DNA from: a virus
Direction: 5' to 3' (one strand)
IMG/VR virus record: IMGVR_UViG_3300044701_000633
Location: 1-27,524 of that record
DNA length: 27,524 bases
Positions within the stretch are counted from its first letter, which is position 1. Every line of letters starts with the position of its first letter. Below the pieces are notes generated by a model. It was not told the DNA's origin. It did not search any database and saw only the letters and a program-made list of their open reading frames with translations. This document shows positions 13,101-20,670 of this stretch, piece by piece. Both the position numbers and the translations under genes were made by a program.

Positions 13101-15527
13101 CGCGATGCCCAAAAAGAAACGTGGTGGAACAGAACCATCCGCCACCATTGGTGCGGCCAAAATGCGGCCCGATGCGCCAAGCGTACCCGCCGCGCGAACC
13201 GCACTCCCCTTTGGTATGGTCGAACCCGTTTGGTTTTTGACGAACCAAAATTCCTCTTGTCCGACTTGCATCACAACGTTTGAGTTCAAACCAACGTCGA
13301 TTGTGCCGTCGTCTTGCGACCATACGATTTGCCCTTGAACGGGTGTTGTGTTGTACGTCGTATCGAGTTGAACGTACTCGCCCGTCAGCGGCCCCGTAGA
13401 CGTCACCGACCCCGTGATGTTCACGTCGTTGTTGAACTGCGAAACGCCGTCAACGTCCAAACCAGCGTCCAACGTAACGTCGCCCGTGACGTTCATCGTT
13501 CCGTTGACGCGGGCGCCCGTTGAGGTTTGTTGGAATGGGCCGATTTTTTCGTTTTCAATATCGATATCCATTCCCGAAATACGTCCGCCCACGATATCGT
13601 TTGGCGATACGCCCGACGTTGTGGCCGATGCAATCGTGTTTCGTGCAACCAAATCCGGCAGTTCGGGCAATTCAGAAACCGACGCACGAATGGTTTGGAT
13701 TCGGTACCACGTTCCCGACCATTCGTCGGTGTTTGCGGCAAACGTTCCGCCCGTCATCAAGTACGCTTCAGAATCGAACACGATTCGTTGGCCCAAATAA
13801 AACGTGCCTATTACGTTTCCGTTATATTGTTCAATCGGTCGAACGTGCAACGCCAACGTTTCGTTTGATAAAAGTTTCAAAATCGGCAACGCCGTACCGG
13901 TTGAACCTTTGCGCCAATCCGATGTACCCAACCAATTGGTTCCGTTGTATGCGGCCAAATGTCCCGATTGACGCGGGCCGTCCGCGATCACTACGTCGCC
14001 AAGGTCAATCGTTAAATTCGAATCAACCGACGTGTCGTTGTTCGTTGACGAGAACGTCGCACCGGGTGCGTTCGTTGCGCCATTGGTTTCGATACCAAAT
14101 ACAAAGATTGAATCGAACAACGGCGTTTGCGTTGGCGTGTACGTTGCGCCATTTCCCGCGCGGAATACGCCGTGAAGGGACAACACGAAATCCAATTCGC
14201 CGTTTACCGGAATATCGGGTGTAATGATTGCAACGGGGTAATTCACAACCGCCGTTCCCGACGAGAAAAACGAAGGCAAGTCAAAAAAGTATTCGCCCGA
14301 TGTGGTCGACCACGATGGAATGCCAAACATTGCGCCGCCCGCGGCGTACCCGTTATACGTTCGGTTGCAGTAATAGTAGGTTCCCGTCGATGAATCTTGA
14401 ATGCGGATTCGAATTTTGAACACGGGAAAAATCGGCGACGTCGCGGTCGGTGCGCCGACAACTTTGAAATTGAACGACGTTGAACCAAGGTTCAGTTGGA
14501 TTCCCGAACCGCCCGCGATGAAGCCAGCGGTATATGACGTGTTCGTGGTACGGAATCGGTATTGGCCAAATGCGTTGAACGGGTTGAGGAATCTTTGAAC
14601 GTAGTGAATTTTAGCCAACTGCGCGGCGGGTAGAAAATTCCAATTGTTACCCGCACGGCGTGCGCCATTTATACTTTGATCAATGGTTACGTCGTCCGAT
14701 ACCAATACACGACCAATGTGCGTGGCGGTTTTTGTGTACCGCGAAACGTAACGCGATGCGGCATCGCGGTTTCCGTATTGCTCAAATACGAAACGTCCGT
14801 TTTGCATGAAAATTCGTGCGTTGTACAACGTTGCAACTTGGCGCAGTATTTCCAGCGTTGATGAATAAACGTCGTTCCCGTCGTCGTCCTTTTCGCGGAA
14901 ATACCGAACGTCAAAACCTTGCGTTGCCAACGGGTCGTTTGCCGTTGAATACGTTTGCGCGTTGGTTTCCCACCAATCCGCCGACGTTTCAAAAAACACG
15001 TCAGACGAACCCCACAAACCAGCGGTTCCGATTTTATCAAATGACGTTTTCAAAACGTCGGTGATGCGCGATACCTTGAACCCGTTGGTTTCGTTCACCG
15101 AATTGTTGTCGTCGTAATCAATGTTCGCCAAACGACCGATGCCGTCGGTTGCCGTGATTTCGTAGATGTAGGGTTGTGACGCGTCTTCGACGTTTACGAG
15201 GTCTTGCGTAATCCATCCCGCCCAATATAAATCGTACGACGTTCCGTTGTATTTCCGAACCGCAAGTTGAAAGCGGTTTTCTTGGAACGTTTTCAGCGTG
15301 TCAATGAACGTTTCAAACGTGCCGTTGGCCGAATACGCGCCGAACGTTAGTTTCGACCCTACAATGGGCGAAACGATGTCGTCGGTTTCACCTTCGTACG
15401 TTAAATCAAAACCGCGCGAATCAACGTTGAATTCCGTTGCCGCCGCCAACCAATTGGCGTCGTGAATTTCGATTTTGTATTGGGTGCCGTTGTCGGACTT
15501 GAATTCGGAAAATAAACGAATTGCCAT
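10134..15527 (-). CDS. tail tip / receptor-binding tail fibre protein, 1797 aa
   Basis: The largest gene. Residues 1 to about 620 form a tail-tip-like section: a beta-rich start (AIRLFSEFKSDNGTQYKIEI), then YNGTSYDLYWAGWI and IYEITATDGIGRLANIDYD. About 650-720 is a thin repeated shaft (MNVTGDVTLDAGLDVDG). Around 730-890 lies a compact domain (GQIVWSQDDGTIDVG ... FFLGIAAEDI). About 905-1130 holds 'NLYFT-x-A-R-x-RAA' repeats and a tandem 28-residue unit. About 1156-1740 has eight 'NVGIGT-x-x-P' repeats. The C-terminus (DRYYGTNEGTLTSPEMWLKI) is the probable receptor end. I see no S74 chaperone domain. It follows the tape measure gene and should sit at the tail tip and bind the host surface. Confidence 0.85.
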   Translation of the reverse strand: MAIRLFSEFKSDNGTQYKIEIHDANWLAAATEFNVDSRGFDLTYEGETDDIVSPIVGSKLTFGAYSANGTFETFIDTLKTFQENRFQLAVRKYNGTSYDLYWAGWITQDLVNVEDASQPYIYEITATDGIGRLANIDYDDNNSVNETNGFKVSRITDVLKTSFDKIGTAGLWGSSDVFFETSADWWETNAQTYSTANDPLATQGFDVRYFREKDDDGNDVYSSTLEILRQVATLYNARIFMQNGRFVFEQYGNRDAASRYVSRYTKTATHIGRVLVSDDVTIDQSINGARRAGNNWNFLPAAQLAKIHYVQRFLNPFNAFGQYRFRTTNTSYTAGFIAGGSGIQLNLGSTSFNFKVVGAPTATSPIFPVFKIRIRIQDSSTGTYYYCNRTYNGYAAGGAMFGIPSWSTTSGEYFFDLPSFFSSGTAVVNYPVAIITPDIPVNGELDFVLSLHGVFRAGNGATYTPTQTPLFDSIFVFGIETNGATNAPGATFSSTNNDTSVDSNLTIDLGDVVIADGPRQSGHLAAYNGTNWLGTSDWRKGSTGTALPILKLLSNETLALHVRPIEQYNGNVIGTFYLGQRIVFDSEAYLMTGGTFAANTDEWSGTWYRIQTIRASVSELPELPDLVARNTIASATTSGVSPNDIVGGRISGMDIDIENEKIGPFQQTSTGARVNGTMNVTGDVTLDAGLDVDGVSQFNNDVNITGSVTSTGPLTGEYVQLDTTYNTTPVQGQIVWSQDDGTIDVGLNSNVVMQVGQEEFWFVKNQTGSTIPKGSAVRAAGTLGASGRILAAPMVADGSVPPRFFLGIAAEDILDGGEGYVTTFGKIRQLNTSSFTEGAVLWCNPAVAGGLTSTEPAAPNLKLAVAFVVRSNATSGVLAVRSETGSRVSDASDVQITSVADNDLLQYNTATSRWENVAGTTTNIGEGTNLYFTNARSRAAISETIDGISYNNTTGVFSLDAGRVIVTTTQTGEWDTAYNDRIVSAAVTGTTSKTLTLTQGDGGTITATWSDYDTAPVTSVNGLTGAVVLTTSNIGEVTNLYFTDARARAALSAGVGISYNNGTGVITNAAPDQVVAVTASTGIAVTGAYPNFTIENTAPDQVVALTASTGISVTGTYPNFTITNTAPSSGGTITGGGTTNYLSKWTSGSALGNSLVFDNGTNVGIGTATPAKKLHIKGGDDDVLFLDNGGQRYTTQYFANNGTTKALLAWDNTNSLYSIGSAVASDFNFLTANAERMRITNAGNVGIGTTAPATRLHVDGSGHALVVSNDTGNRRVYIGTDSTGEPSIQATLSNGTARQLNINPDGGNVGIGTTSPDKKLVVTGDGTGTAKIGIAGFTGGNYTGISFNGTLSEGNYNILSSPTDPTLYINRPTGSSIQFRQNNVTQMIIGVDGNVGIGTTSPSYKLHVNGAFGTNPGAYVSGDTYGILGVSKGISNASAGVNYYQGSTQKWFTGVYENSDNYGFYSVGTAGFPMVIQYSTGNVGIGTTAPGARLEVVAGNTTSISVRSGNSGQYSILSVGRTSSDIIIASAASSGQFWTGSVAGDGWVGSTNGTLSLGNDTTGVANLTIKSGNVGIGTTAPQVKTHIYNPTDISLAYDENQYGLWISQTSTSKSLILGYSNTLNAGIINAVHSGVAWRDILIATNGGNVGIGTTSPGQKLDVAGIIRATSTNPFVIRAKTSSGSDSRISFEDPVNASNDSVWVGSTGHNLTFGAFYDERMRITSAGNVGIGTTAPTNIIHVVGVPRFDSPSDPPTLYNAGVDVDRYYGTNEGTLTSPEMWLKIDIDGVGYLIPAFEI
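10329..12048 (-). repeat. eight dispersed 'NVGIGT-x-x-P' coding repeats in the fibre gene
   Basis: A core of about 24 bp (plus-strand form ...CCAATGCCGACGTTGCC...) recurs near 10335, 10570, 10800, 11075, 11338, 11592, 11790 and 12030, at intervals of roughly 195-275 bp. Each encodes G-N-V-G-I-G-T-T-(A/S)-P followed by a short LHV-like strand. The DNA between cores is dissimilar and locally richer in A+T than the rest of the gene. Such conserved cores can serve as recombination points for swapping host-range modules. Confidence 0.85.
12151..12318 (-). repeat. tandem 84-bp direct repeat (two units) in the fibre gene
   Basis: Units 12151-12234 and 12235-12318 encode two 28-residue copies of APDQVV-x-x-TASTGI-x-VTG-x-YPNFTI-x-NT with few substitutions. 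The period is exactly 84 bp. A third, partial APxxxx start follows. This is a recent in-frame duplication in the fibre shaft. Confidence 0.85.
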
Positions 15528-15541
15528 TGATTTTGTGTTTG

Positions 15542-18115
15542 TTAAAACCCGCGGTAGCGTGAACGTTCGCGCGATGCGCGCTCGTTCGAAATTAATAAAT
15601 CTGCGCCTTGTAAACGCCCCGTAACTACAACATTTTGACCGCCAAAACCGCCCATCATACCTTCGAGTTTATCCAACGGAATGACGGCTTCGGGGCCACG
15701 ACCTTCACCAATCAATGCAAGTGTTGGCCCCGTGGCGATACCGCCTTCGGCAAGTGCTGGAATGGTTCCGCCGCCTTGAATGGCACCCGCCTTTTTTGCA
15801 AGTGACGTGCGGATTCCCGACGCCAACGCAACCAACGCAATACCGCCCGCGATGGCGATTGCGGGGTTTAATGTTTTCAACGCGACTTGGATTCCGAGCA
15901 ACGCAATACCGGTTTGGATTGCCATTTCACCGACTTGTTGAAGCAGACCCGCCAACGATTGCAACGCGAAGGTTCCAAAACTTGCGATTCCATCACCGCC
16001 GGCGGCGGCGGCGCCAATCATTTCACCGATACCAACCGCAAAGTTGACGGCCGCTTGGTTGATTGCGCCGGAAATACTTGCGCTCAAATCCATCGCCGCG
16101 TCTTTGAGTTTAGCAAATCCCGCGGGTAATTGTTGGAACACAACGGGGTCGACCAAATCCTCCATGTCGATTGGTTCCATTGCGGGCAAAAACTGAATGT
16201 CTTGCTTTAGTTGTTGGTCGGTCTGCGCCGCCATCTCGCGGAGGTATTGACCTTGCAATGACGCCAATCGCGCGGTTTCGGCGTTTAGATCGGTGTAACT
16301 TTCCTTTAATTTTTTAACCTTGCCCGATGTACTTGCGGCGGCATCGCCAGCGGCGGCCGTTGTGGTCGCGGCCGATTCCATCGATGGATTCATTTTTTCC
16401 ATCTTTGATTGAAGGTTCCCGACCTCCTTTGTCAATGCCTTCGACTGGTTGGTTTTGCGAGCAATTGATTCGGTGACGTCTTCAATCGTACGCATCAAGT
16501 TCAATTCCAAATCCGCCGTTCGCGCGGGGTCGTTCTGCGCTTGGATTTTCTGCAATTTGGTTTGGGCTTCAACGCGGCGTGTTTCGAGGTCAATCAAATC
16601 CGCTTGGATTTGCGCGGCCTTTTCCATTTCACGCGTCAACACCTTTTCAGCGCCAGCGATTTTGATTTTCCGCGCCAACTCGTCATTGAACGTTGCTTGG
16701 AATTTTGCGAGGTCTTGAATTGATGTTTTTTCTTTGTCGATGTTTCCGATGTATGAACCGAACTTGGCGTTGAACTTGTCAATCAACGCGTTGCGTACCT
16801 CTTGCGATGTGTTTTCGTCTTTGATGACGGCAATCAACGAATTCGCCTCGGCATTGTGTCGAATCAATTGACCGGTTGCGCCTTCCATCGCCGACGAATT
16901 CACCATCATTGCTGAACCAATCAATCCGATGGCGGCACCCGCGGCAAACAACGCGGGGTTTGCCGCCATCATTGCGGCTTTTAATAGTGCAAAAGTTCGA
17001 ACCAAACCGCCGAACGCGAGAATTGCGGGGCCAATCGTTGCCGTGGCCAACGCAAAACCAACCACAATTTTTTTGATGGTTGGGTTCATTTCGTTGAACG
17101 CCGTCAACACCTTCGTTGCGAATTCAACCAACGGGCGGAATGCCGCCGAAACCAATTCGCCAATTTGAATCATTGCACCTTCGGAGGCCGACGACAAACC
17201 CTTCATTGAACCTTGAAGGGTGTCGCCCATAATAGACGCCATATTTCGTGCCGCCCCGTCGGCCTTTTCAAATGACGCGGTCAACGGGTCGATTTGTGCC
17301 GACCCTTTCGCCAACACCAACAACGCCGATTGTGCGGTTCGTCCGACCTCTTCGTTCGCGTCGGAAAACGTGATTCCCGACGCGGCCAATTCTTTGATTT
17401 TTTCCGTGACGGGTTGAGCGCCCGTACCAAGGTCGCCAATGATTTTTCGCAATGCGGTTCCCGCCATCGAACCTTTGATTCCCGAATTTGCGAGAACCGA
17501 AAGCATTGCGGACGTTTCTTCGAGCGAAATGCCCGCCGCCGCCGCAACTGGTGCAACGTACTTCATTGAATCGGCAAACGTTGACAAATCCAATGCAGAT
17601 TTGTTGAACGATTCCGCCATGACGTCGGTGACGTGCGTGGTTTGTGACGCATCCAAACCAAATGCACGAAGGGTTGAACCAGCAACTTCCGCCGAACGAG
17701 CCAAATCTTCGCCCGTCGCTTGGGCCAAATACAATGTGGCTTCAGTTACTTGCGTGATTTCGCCAGCGGTGAAACCCAATTTTGCAAATTCCGTTTGTAG
17801 TGCGCCAACCTCTTTTGCGGTAAAAATGGTTGATGCACCCAATCGCTCGGCGTCAGCCTTTAGTTTTTGGAATTCATCCGCCGTTGCGCCCGATACCGCT
17901 TTGACCTCGGCCATTTGTTGTTCGAAATCGCTGAACACGGCAACCGACAATGTGCCGATGGCCGCCATTGGTAGGGAAATCGATTTGGTCAACGACCGAC
18001 CGACTGATTCGAATTTTTTGCCCGTTTGGTCGAGCGCGCGCTCGGCTTTGTTCAACCCGCCCACCAACGGGGCGATGTTTGCGAAAAACCGAAGGTTAAT
18101 GGACGAAAGATTCAT
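15542..18115 (-). CDS. tail tape measure protein
   Basis: 857 aa. The N-terminus is the TP901-type tape measure core: LNKAERALDQTGKKFESVGRSL, then FSDFEQQMAEVKAVSGAT, GASTIFTAKEVGALQTEFAKLG, and a repeated helical section with SALDLSTFADSMKYV. Hydrophobic stretches lie around 330-400 (VGFALATATIGPAILAFGG; AAGAAIGLIGSAMMV) and near 760-790. The centre is coiled coil (VLTREMEKAAQIQADLIDL). The C-terminus ends GEGRGPEAVIPLDKLEGM, a motif common at tape measure ends. It sets tail length. With about 1.5 A per residue the tail would be near 130 nm, an estimate from the family rule. The start overlaps the upstream tail chaperone stop as ATGA. Confidence 0.94.
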   Translation of the reverse strand: MNLSSINLRFFANIAPLVGGLNKAERALDQTGKKFESVGRSLTKSISLPMAAIGTLSVAVFSDFEQQMAEVKAVSGATADEFQKLKADAERLGASTIFTAKEVGALQTEFAKLGFTAGEITQVTEATLYLAQATGEDLARSAEVAGSTLRAFGLDASQTTHVTDVMAESFNKSALDLSTFADSMKYVAPVAAAAGISLEETSAMLSVLANSGIKGSMAGTALRKIIGDLGTGAQPVTEKIKELAASGITFSDANEEVGRTAQSALLVLAKGSAQIDPLTASFEKADGAARNMASIMGDTLQGSMKGLSSASEGAMIQIGELVSAAFRPLVEFATKVLTAFNEMNPTIKKIVVGFALATATIGPAILAFGGLVRTFALLKAAMMAANPALFAAGAAIGLIGSAMMVNSSAMEGATGQLIRHNAEANSLIAVIKDENTSQEVRNALIDKFNAKFGSYIGNIDKEKTSIQDLAKFQATFNDELARKIKIAGAEKVLTREMEKAAQIQADLIDLETRRVEAQTKLQKIQAQNDPARTADLELNLMRTIEDVTESIARKTNQSKALTKEVGNLQSKMEKMNPSMESAATTTAAAGDAAASTSGKVKKLKESYTDLNAETARLASLQGQYLREMAAQTDQQLKQDIQFLPAMEPIDMEDLVDPVVFQQLPAGFAKLKDAAMDLSASISGAINQAAVNFAVGIGEMIGAAAAGGDGIASFGTFALQSLAGLLQQVGEMAIQTGIALLGIQVALKTLNPAIAIAGGIALVALASGIRTSLAKKAGAIQGGGTIPALAEGGIATGPTLALIGEGRGPEAVIPLDKLEGMMGGFGGQNVVVTGRLQGADLLISNERASRERSRYRGF

Positions 18116-18468
18116 CGTGTGCCGAACTTTTGATTGATTGCCTCAATGACTTCACCGCGTGACCACACGCGTTTTGGCCCTTGACGTTTATTTTCCCACG
18201 GGAACCGAATTAAATCGGTCGGCTTCAGACGCTTTTTTGTGTGCGGCGCAATTGTTACCGACGCGATCCACCGCGCCCGTTCCCAGTCGGCGCGGTATTG
18301 TGCTTGCAGTTTTTCCGAAAAACCCCGCGACGTGTTCGCAAACTCGCGCGGGGTCATATCGTAAAACTGCGACGGCGTCAATCCAATTTGGCCAAAGGCG
18401 TACGCTTCAATCGTGTCCCATGTAGGTATTTCAAATTCGGCGTTGCCGTCGATGCTTTGGCCCGTTAT
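18112..18468 (-). CDS. tail assembly chaperone, downstream (T-like) frame, made by -1 frameshift
   Basis: The frame is open from the A8 run at 18468-18475 to a TGA at 18112-18114. It gives 118 residues after the slip (ITGQSIDGNAEFEIPTW, then AYAFGQIGLTPSQFYDMTP and helices to INQKFGTR). There is no ATG near its beginning; the first conventional candidates are a TTG at 18381 and a Met within YDMTP. The frame is thus best explained as the second half of a G-GT pair: about 220 aa in total as join(18773..18468, 18468..18112). The GT fusion binds tail tube and tape measure during assembly. It ends in an ATGA overlap with the tape measure gene, exactly where the T part lies in lambda-like phages. 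Confidence 0.82.
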   Translation of the reverse strand: MTGQSIDGNAEFEIPTWDTIEAYAFGQIGLTPSQFYDMTPREFANTSRGFSEKLQAQYRADWERARWIASVTIAPHTKKRLKPTDLIRFPWENKRQGPKRVWSRGEVIEAINQKFGTR

Positions 18469-18773
18469 TTTTTTTCTTCCTCGGTGTTGAATTGCCGACC
18501 GAAAATGTCGAACGCCTTTTCCAAAATTGTGTTGTCGTCGTCAAGTAAATCAGCGACGTCGTCAACCGCCATTTTGAATGGCATTTTGTCTTTGCGTGCG
18601 CCGTCTTTGAAACCACACCAAACCAAGGTGATCGCTTGGTCAAGGGTGATGTCGTGTTGAAGGTTTGACAAAGACGCCAACGGCATTCCGGTCACGCGTG
18701 AGAATTCACGCAATGCGTTGAACCCGAATCGTACGGGAAAACGCTTGTTGTTTGTTTCGATGTATTCAACCAT
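18465..18773 (-). CDS. tail assembly chaperone, G-like
   Basis: 102 aa. It begins MVEYIETNNKRFPVRFGFNALREF, with TLDQAITLVWCGFKDGARK in the middle and an acidic end (DVADLLDDDNTILEKAFDI ... TEEEKK). Length, position between major tail protein and tape measure, and the acidic C-terminus fit the G-type tail chaperone. The last codons are GAA GAA AAA AAA then TAA, so the slip site lies directly before the stop. It is preceded by a strong terminator at 18781-18805, which probably lowers its expression relative to the major tail protein. Confidence 0.82.
   Translation of the reverse strand: MVEYIETNNKRFPVRFGFNALREFSRVTGMPLASLSNLQHDITLDQAITLVWCGFKDGARKDKMPFKMAVDDVADLLDDDNTILEKAFDIFGRQFNTEEEKK
18468..18475 (-). 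other. A8 slippery site for -1 ribosomal frameshift
   Basis: On the coding strand eight A residues give the in-phase heptamer A-AAA-AAA followed by T-A-A. A -1 slip reads AAA-AAA-ATA-ACG and continues for 118 codons with no stop. Transcriptional slippage on A8 could give the same product. No obvious stimulatory hairpin was identified downstream. Confidence 0.8.
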
Positions 18774-18780
18774 AAAAAAG

Positions 18781-18805
18781 AAAAAATGGGGGCGTTTCCG
18801 CCCCC
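18781..18805 (-). terminator. rho-independent terminator after the major tail protein
   Basis: Perfect 7-bp stem GGGGGCG/CGCCCCC (18799-18805 with 18788-18794), GAAA tetraloop on the transcript, then A and a run of T (TTTTTTCTTTTTT, reaching about 18775). It fills the 40-bp gap between two late genes. It likely acts as a partial terminator that sets high capsid/tail-tube versus low chaperone/tape measure levels. Confidence 0.87.
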
Positions 18806-18813
18806 GTTAATTG

Positions 18814-19248
18814 TTAGGCGTTCGCCGTTTCGGCAAGTACGCCAGTTCCCTCGAACGAGAACGAAAACGTTGCGTTGTCCTCAACACCCGCCTCTTGGTC
18901 AAGTGAGGTGATGAATCCGCGGCCCGAGTAGTATTTTTCGCCACTTGCGGTTGAACCAAACTTGACGTAAAGGTTCGTGCGTCCGTTAAGGTAACCGAAA
19001 AGGTCGGAATATCCGTCGGCACTCGTAAGTGAGTACACAACCAATCCGTCGCCGGACAAAGACCATGAGCGTTGGCCCGACAAAAGTTCACGCCATCCGG
19101 CTGAATCTTTGGTTGATGTGTCGCGGGTTTCCATTGAAATTGACAATGACGCGTTGGTCATACGTCCAACTTCGTCGTAAGTTACGCCGTCCGTGCTGAA
19201 TTGAATCAGTACGTCGGTTGCGTTCATGATGGCAGTAGATGCGGGCAT
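18814..19248 (-). CDS. major tail (tube) protein
   Basis: 144 aa. It begins MPASTAIMNATDVLIQFSTDG. TNASLSISMETRDTSTKDSAGWRELL, RSWSLSGDGLVVY and YVKFGSTASGEKYYSGRGFITSLDQEA are strongly typical of the Phage_tail_2/TP901-1-type tube protein of siphoviruses. It ends FSFSFEGTGVLAETANA. It polymerises into the tail tube. It is placed after the tail terminator and before the chaperones, and a terminator follows at once, which fits a very abundant product. An internal ATG (residue 8) is a possible alternative start. Confidence 0.9.
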   Translation of the reverse strand: MPASTAIMNATDVLIQFSTDGVTYDEVGRMTNASLSISMETRDTSTKDSAGWRELLSGQRSWSLSGDGLVVYSLTSADGYSDLFGYLNGRTNLYVKFGSTASGEKYYSGRGFITSLDQEAGVEDNATFSFSFEGTGVLAETANA

Positions 19249-19250
19249 GA

Positions 19251-19424
19251 TTATTTAGTTTTAGGGGTTTTAATTTCGGGTTTTGCGTCGTCTTCGTCGC
19301 TAACGATGAAACCGGCGGCTTTGAGTTGTTCGGCCGTATGATGCGGAACCATGACGAACGAACCTTTGAGAACGACGCGCTCACGCATCATTTCCCAATC
19401 TTTTTTCAATTCAATTTTGATCAT
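19251..19424 (-). CDS. small structural-region protein, 57 aa
   Basis: ATG at 19424, TAA at 19251-19253. It begins MIKIELKKDWEMMRERVVL, continues KGSFVMVPHHTAEQLKAAGF and ends with an acidic-then-basic tail (SDEDDAKPEIKTPKTK). The layout (short strand, 'G-x-x-V-x-V', helix with A-x-x-L-x-x-AG, charged tail) resembles the 61-aa protein encoded at 21256-21441. The start overlaps the tail terminator gene as ATGA. It is probably a minor head or tail component; the function is not known to me. Confidence 0.7.
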   Translation of the reverse strand: MIKIELKKDWEMMRERVVLKGSFVMVPHHTAEQLKAAGFIVSDEDDAKPEIKTPKTK

Positions 19425-19810
19425 AATTTGATGATTCTAAATGTTAAATCAACTTGCTTGGCGAAATAGCGTTCGTCGTCCGAAAACAAATCCCTTTCAC
19501 CTTCAAATTTACAACTTTGAACGGCAACGTCCAAAATAATTTCGCGCATCCGAACGAATGCGGCGCGGACATAATCGATACCATTTGCGGTGTCGGAATA
19601 GTTCGTGGAAATAAGCGTGATTCGCACGTCGACGGAATCAATGTGCGAATCCGAATCTTTGGTTCGGGACGGCGTGTTATTTATCACCTCGTAAATGGCG
19701 TACGGCGTCGGTTGCGCTTGGGCGCCGACCAACGGAAAAACACGGCCCCCGAACAACGAATTCAAATTCGCATCGGTCGTGAACTTTGATTTGATTACTT
19801 TACCAATCAT
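19421..19810 (-). CDS. tail terminator-like protein (DUF3168 type)
   Basis: 129 aa. MIGKVIKSKFTTDANLNSLFGGRVFPLVGAQ..PTPYAIYEVI is the classical opening of DUF3168/tail completion proteins, followed by VRITLISTNYSDTANGI and a C-terminal beta strand (RYFAKQVDLTFRI). In HK97-like phages this gene lies between the gp10-like protein and the major tail protein. Its product caps the tail tube and joins it to the head. Both neighbours overlap by ATGA. A promoter-like sequence lies inside it (19504-19534). Confidence 0.85.
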   Translation of the reverse strand: MIGKVIKSKFTTDANLNSLFGGRVFPLVGAQAQPTPYAIYEVINNTPSRTKDSDSHIDSVDVRITLISTNYSDTANGIDYVRAAFVRMREIILDVAVQSCKFEGERDLFSDDERYFAKQVDLTFRIIKL

Positions 19811-20352
19811 TGCACCGATTTGTTGAATTCATTTTCAATGTATGCCTTTGCGTCGGCCGTGAATTTGGCCGTCACCAGTTGCATCGTGCGCGCTTTGGCG
19901 CGGTCGGCAAAACCCAAGTTTGAACCGCCGTACCGGCCCGACTTGATGTTTCCGTAGTTAATGAAATGCGCGAACCAACCGCCTTTTTCGGGGTCTTTGA
20001 ACGCACCTTTGACGCGTGGGCCGACCCAATATGCGGAAAACAAACGGGCGTTGTTTGTTTTGCTTTTTCCAATACCAATTGATTTTGCCAACGTTCCCGG
20101 TTGGATTTCCGCATACAAACCGCCGTTGCGGTAAACTTTGATTGTTTGGTCGGCGTTGTCAATTTCGGCCTTCATCGCGTCGCGCGTGATACGCATTGCG
20201 TCGCGTTGTAGTTTACCCAAATCGCGTGCGTCGATGGCATGTGCGAATTTGGAAAGTTCGTTCAGCACACGCGAAAATTCTCGGTTTAATTCCGCACCAT
20301 CGATGCCGATACCACCGACGTCACCACCTTTGTGTTTGTACGTCCGTGCCAT
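19807..20352 (-). CDS. HK97 gp10-like neck/tail protein
   Basis: 181 aa. It begins MARTYKHKGGDVGGIGIDGAELNREF, followed by helices (MRITRDAMKAEIDNA). The signature region is QPGTLAKSIGI...FSAYWVGPRVKG and KGGWFAHFINYGNIKSGRYG, and the final helix is TADAKAYIENEF. The 'G-T-L-x-x-S-I ... W-x-x-H-F-x-x-Y-G' pattern is that of the HK97-gp10 family, which works at the head-tail junction. It shares a TGATG junction with the head-tail adaptor gene and overlaps the next gene as ATGA. Confidence 0.87.
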   Translation of the reverse strand: MARTYKHKGGDVGGIGIDGAELNREFSRVLNELSKFAHAIDARDLGKLQRDAMRITRDAMKAEIDNADQTIKVYRNGGLYAEIQPGTLAKSIGIGKSKTNNARLFSAYWVGPRVKGAFKDPEKGGWFAHFINYGNIKSGRYGGSNLGFADRAKARTMQLVTAKFTADAKAYIENEFNKSVQ

Positions 20353-20669
20353 CAGTCCGACAATTTGGTATGGATTCGCATTGAATGTTTGCGGGCGTCG
20401 TCGTTTATGATCGATTCAATCATGTACGTTTTGCCGCGGTATACAACGCGCATCCGTTCGTTGATGTCGTTTCGGTAACGAATCAAAAATTGAACTTTGC
20501 GTGTAGCGACGATTTGCTCGGATTGTTCACCTTCGAAACCGCTTTTTTCCTCAACCTTTGCCCACACGTTCGCCAACGTGGAAAACGTTTGCACCCGTTG
20601 ACCAAATGTATCAACGGATTCCGTCACGTTTTGAATCGTGATGCGCTGGTCGAAATCGCCGGGGTTCAT
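20352..20669 (-). CDS. head-tail adaptor / head closure protein
   Basis: 105 aa. DFDQRITIQNVTESVDTFGQ, LANVWAKVEEKSG and QFLIRYRNDINERMRVVYRGKTYMI are diagnostic of the phage head-tail adaptor family (SPP1 gp16-like): 'R-I-x-I ... G ... VWA-x-V ... F-x-I-R-Y-R-x-x-I ... R-v-x-y-x-g-x-x-Y-x-I'. It ends RIHTKLSD. It plugs the connector and forms the platform for the tail. Its order after the connector gene is the standard one. Confidence 0.91.
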   Translation of the reverse strand: MNPGDFDQRITIQNVTESVDTFGQRVQTFSTLANVWAKVEEKSGFEGEQSEQIVATRKVQFLIRYRNDINERMRVVYRGKTYMIESIINDDARKHSMRIHTKLSD

Positions 20670-20670
20670 T

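Noticed and set aside
13520-14224. Plus-strand open frame of 234 codons opposite the fibre gene
   Set aside because: Shadow of the fibre coding sequence: Arg/Pro-rich translation and no domain or promoter.
17439-18137. Plus-strand open frame of 232 codons opposite the tape measure gene
   Set aside because: Antisense shadow; Ala/Ser/Asn-rich with no motif.
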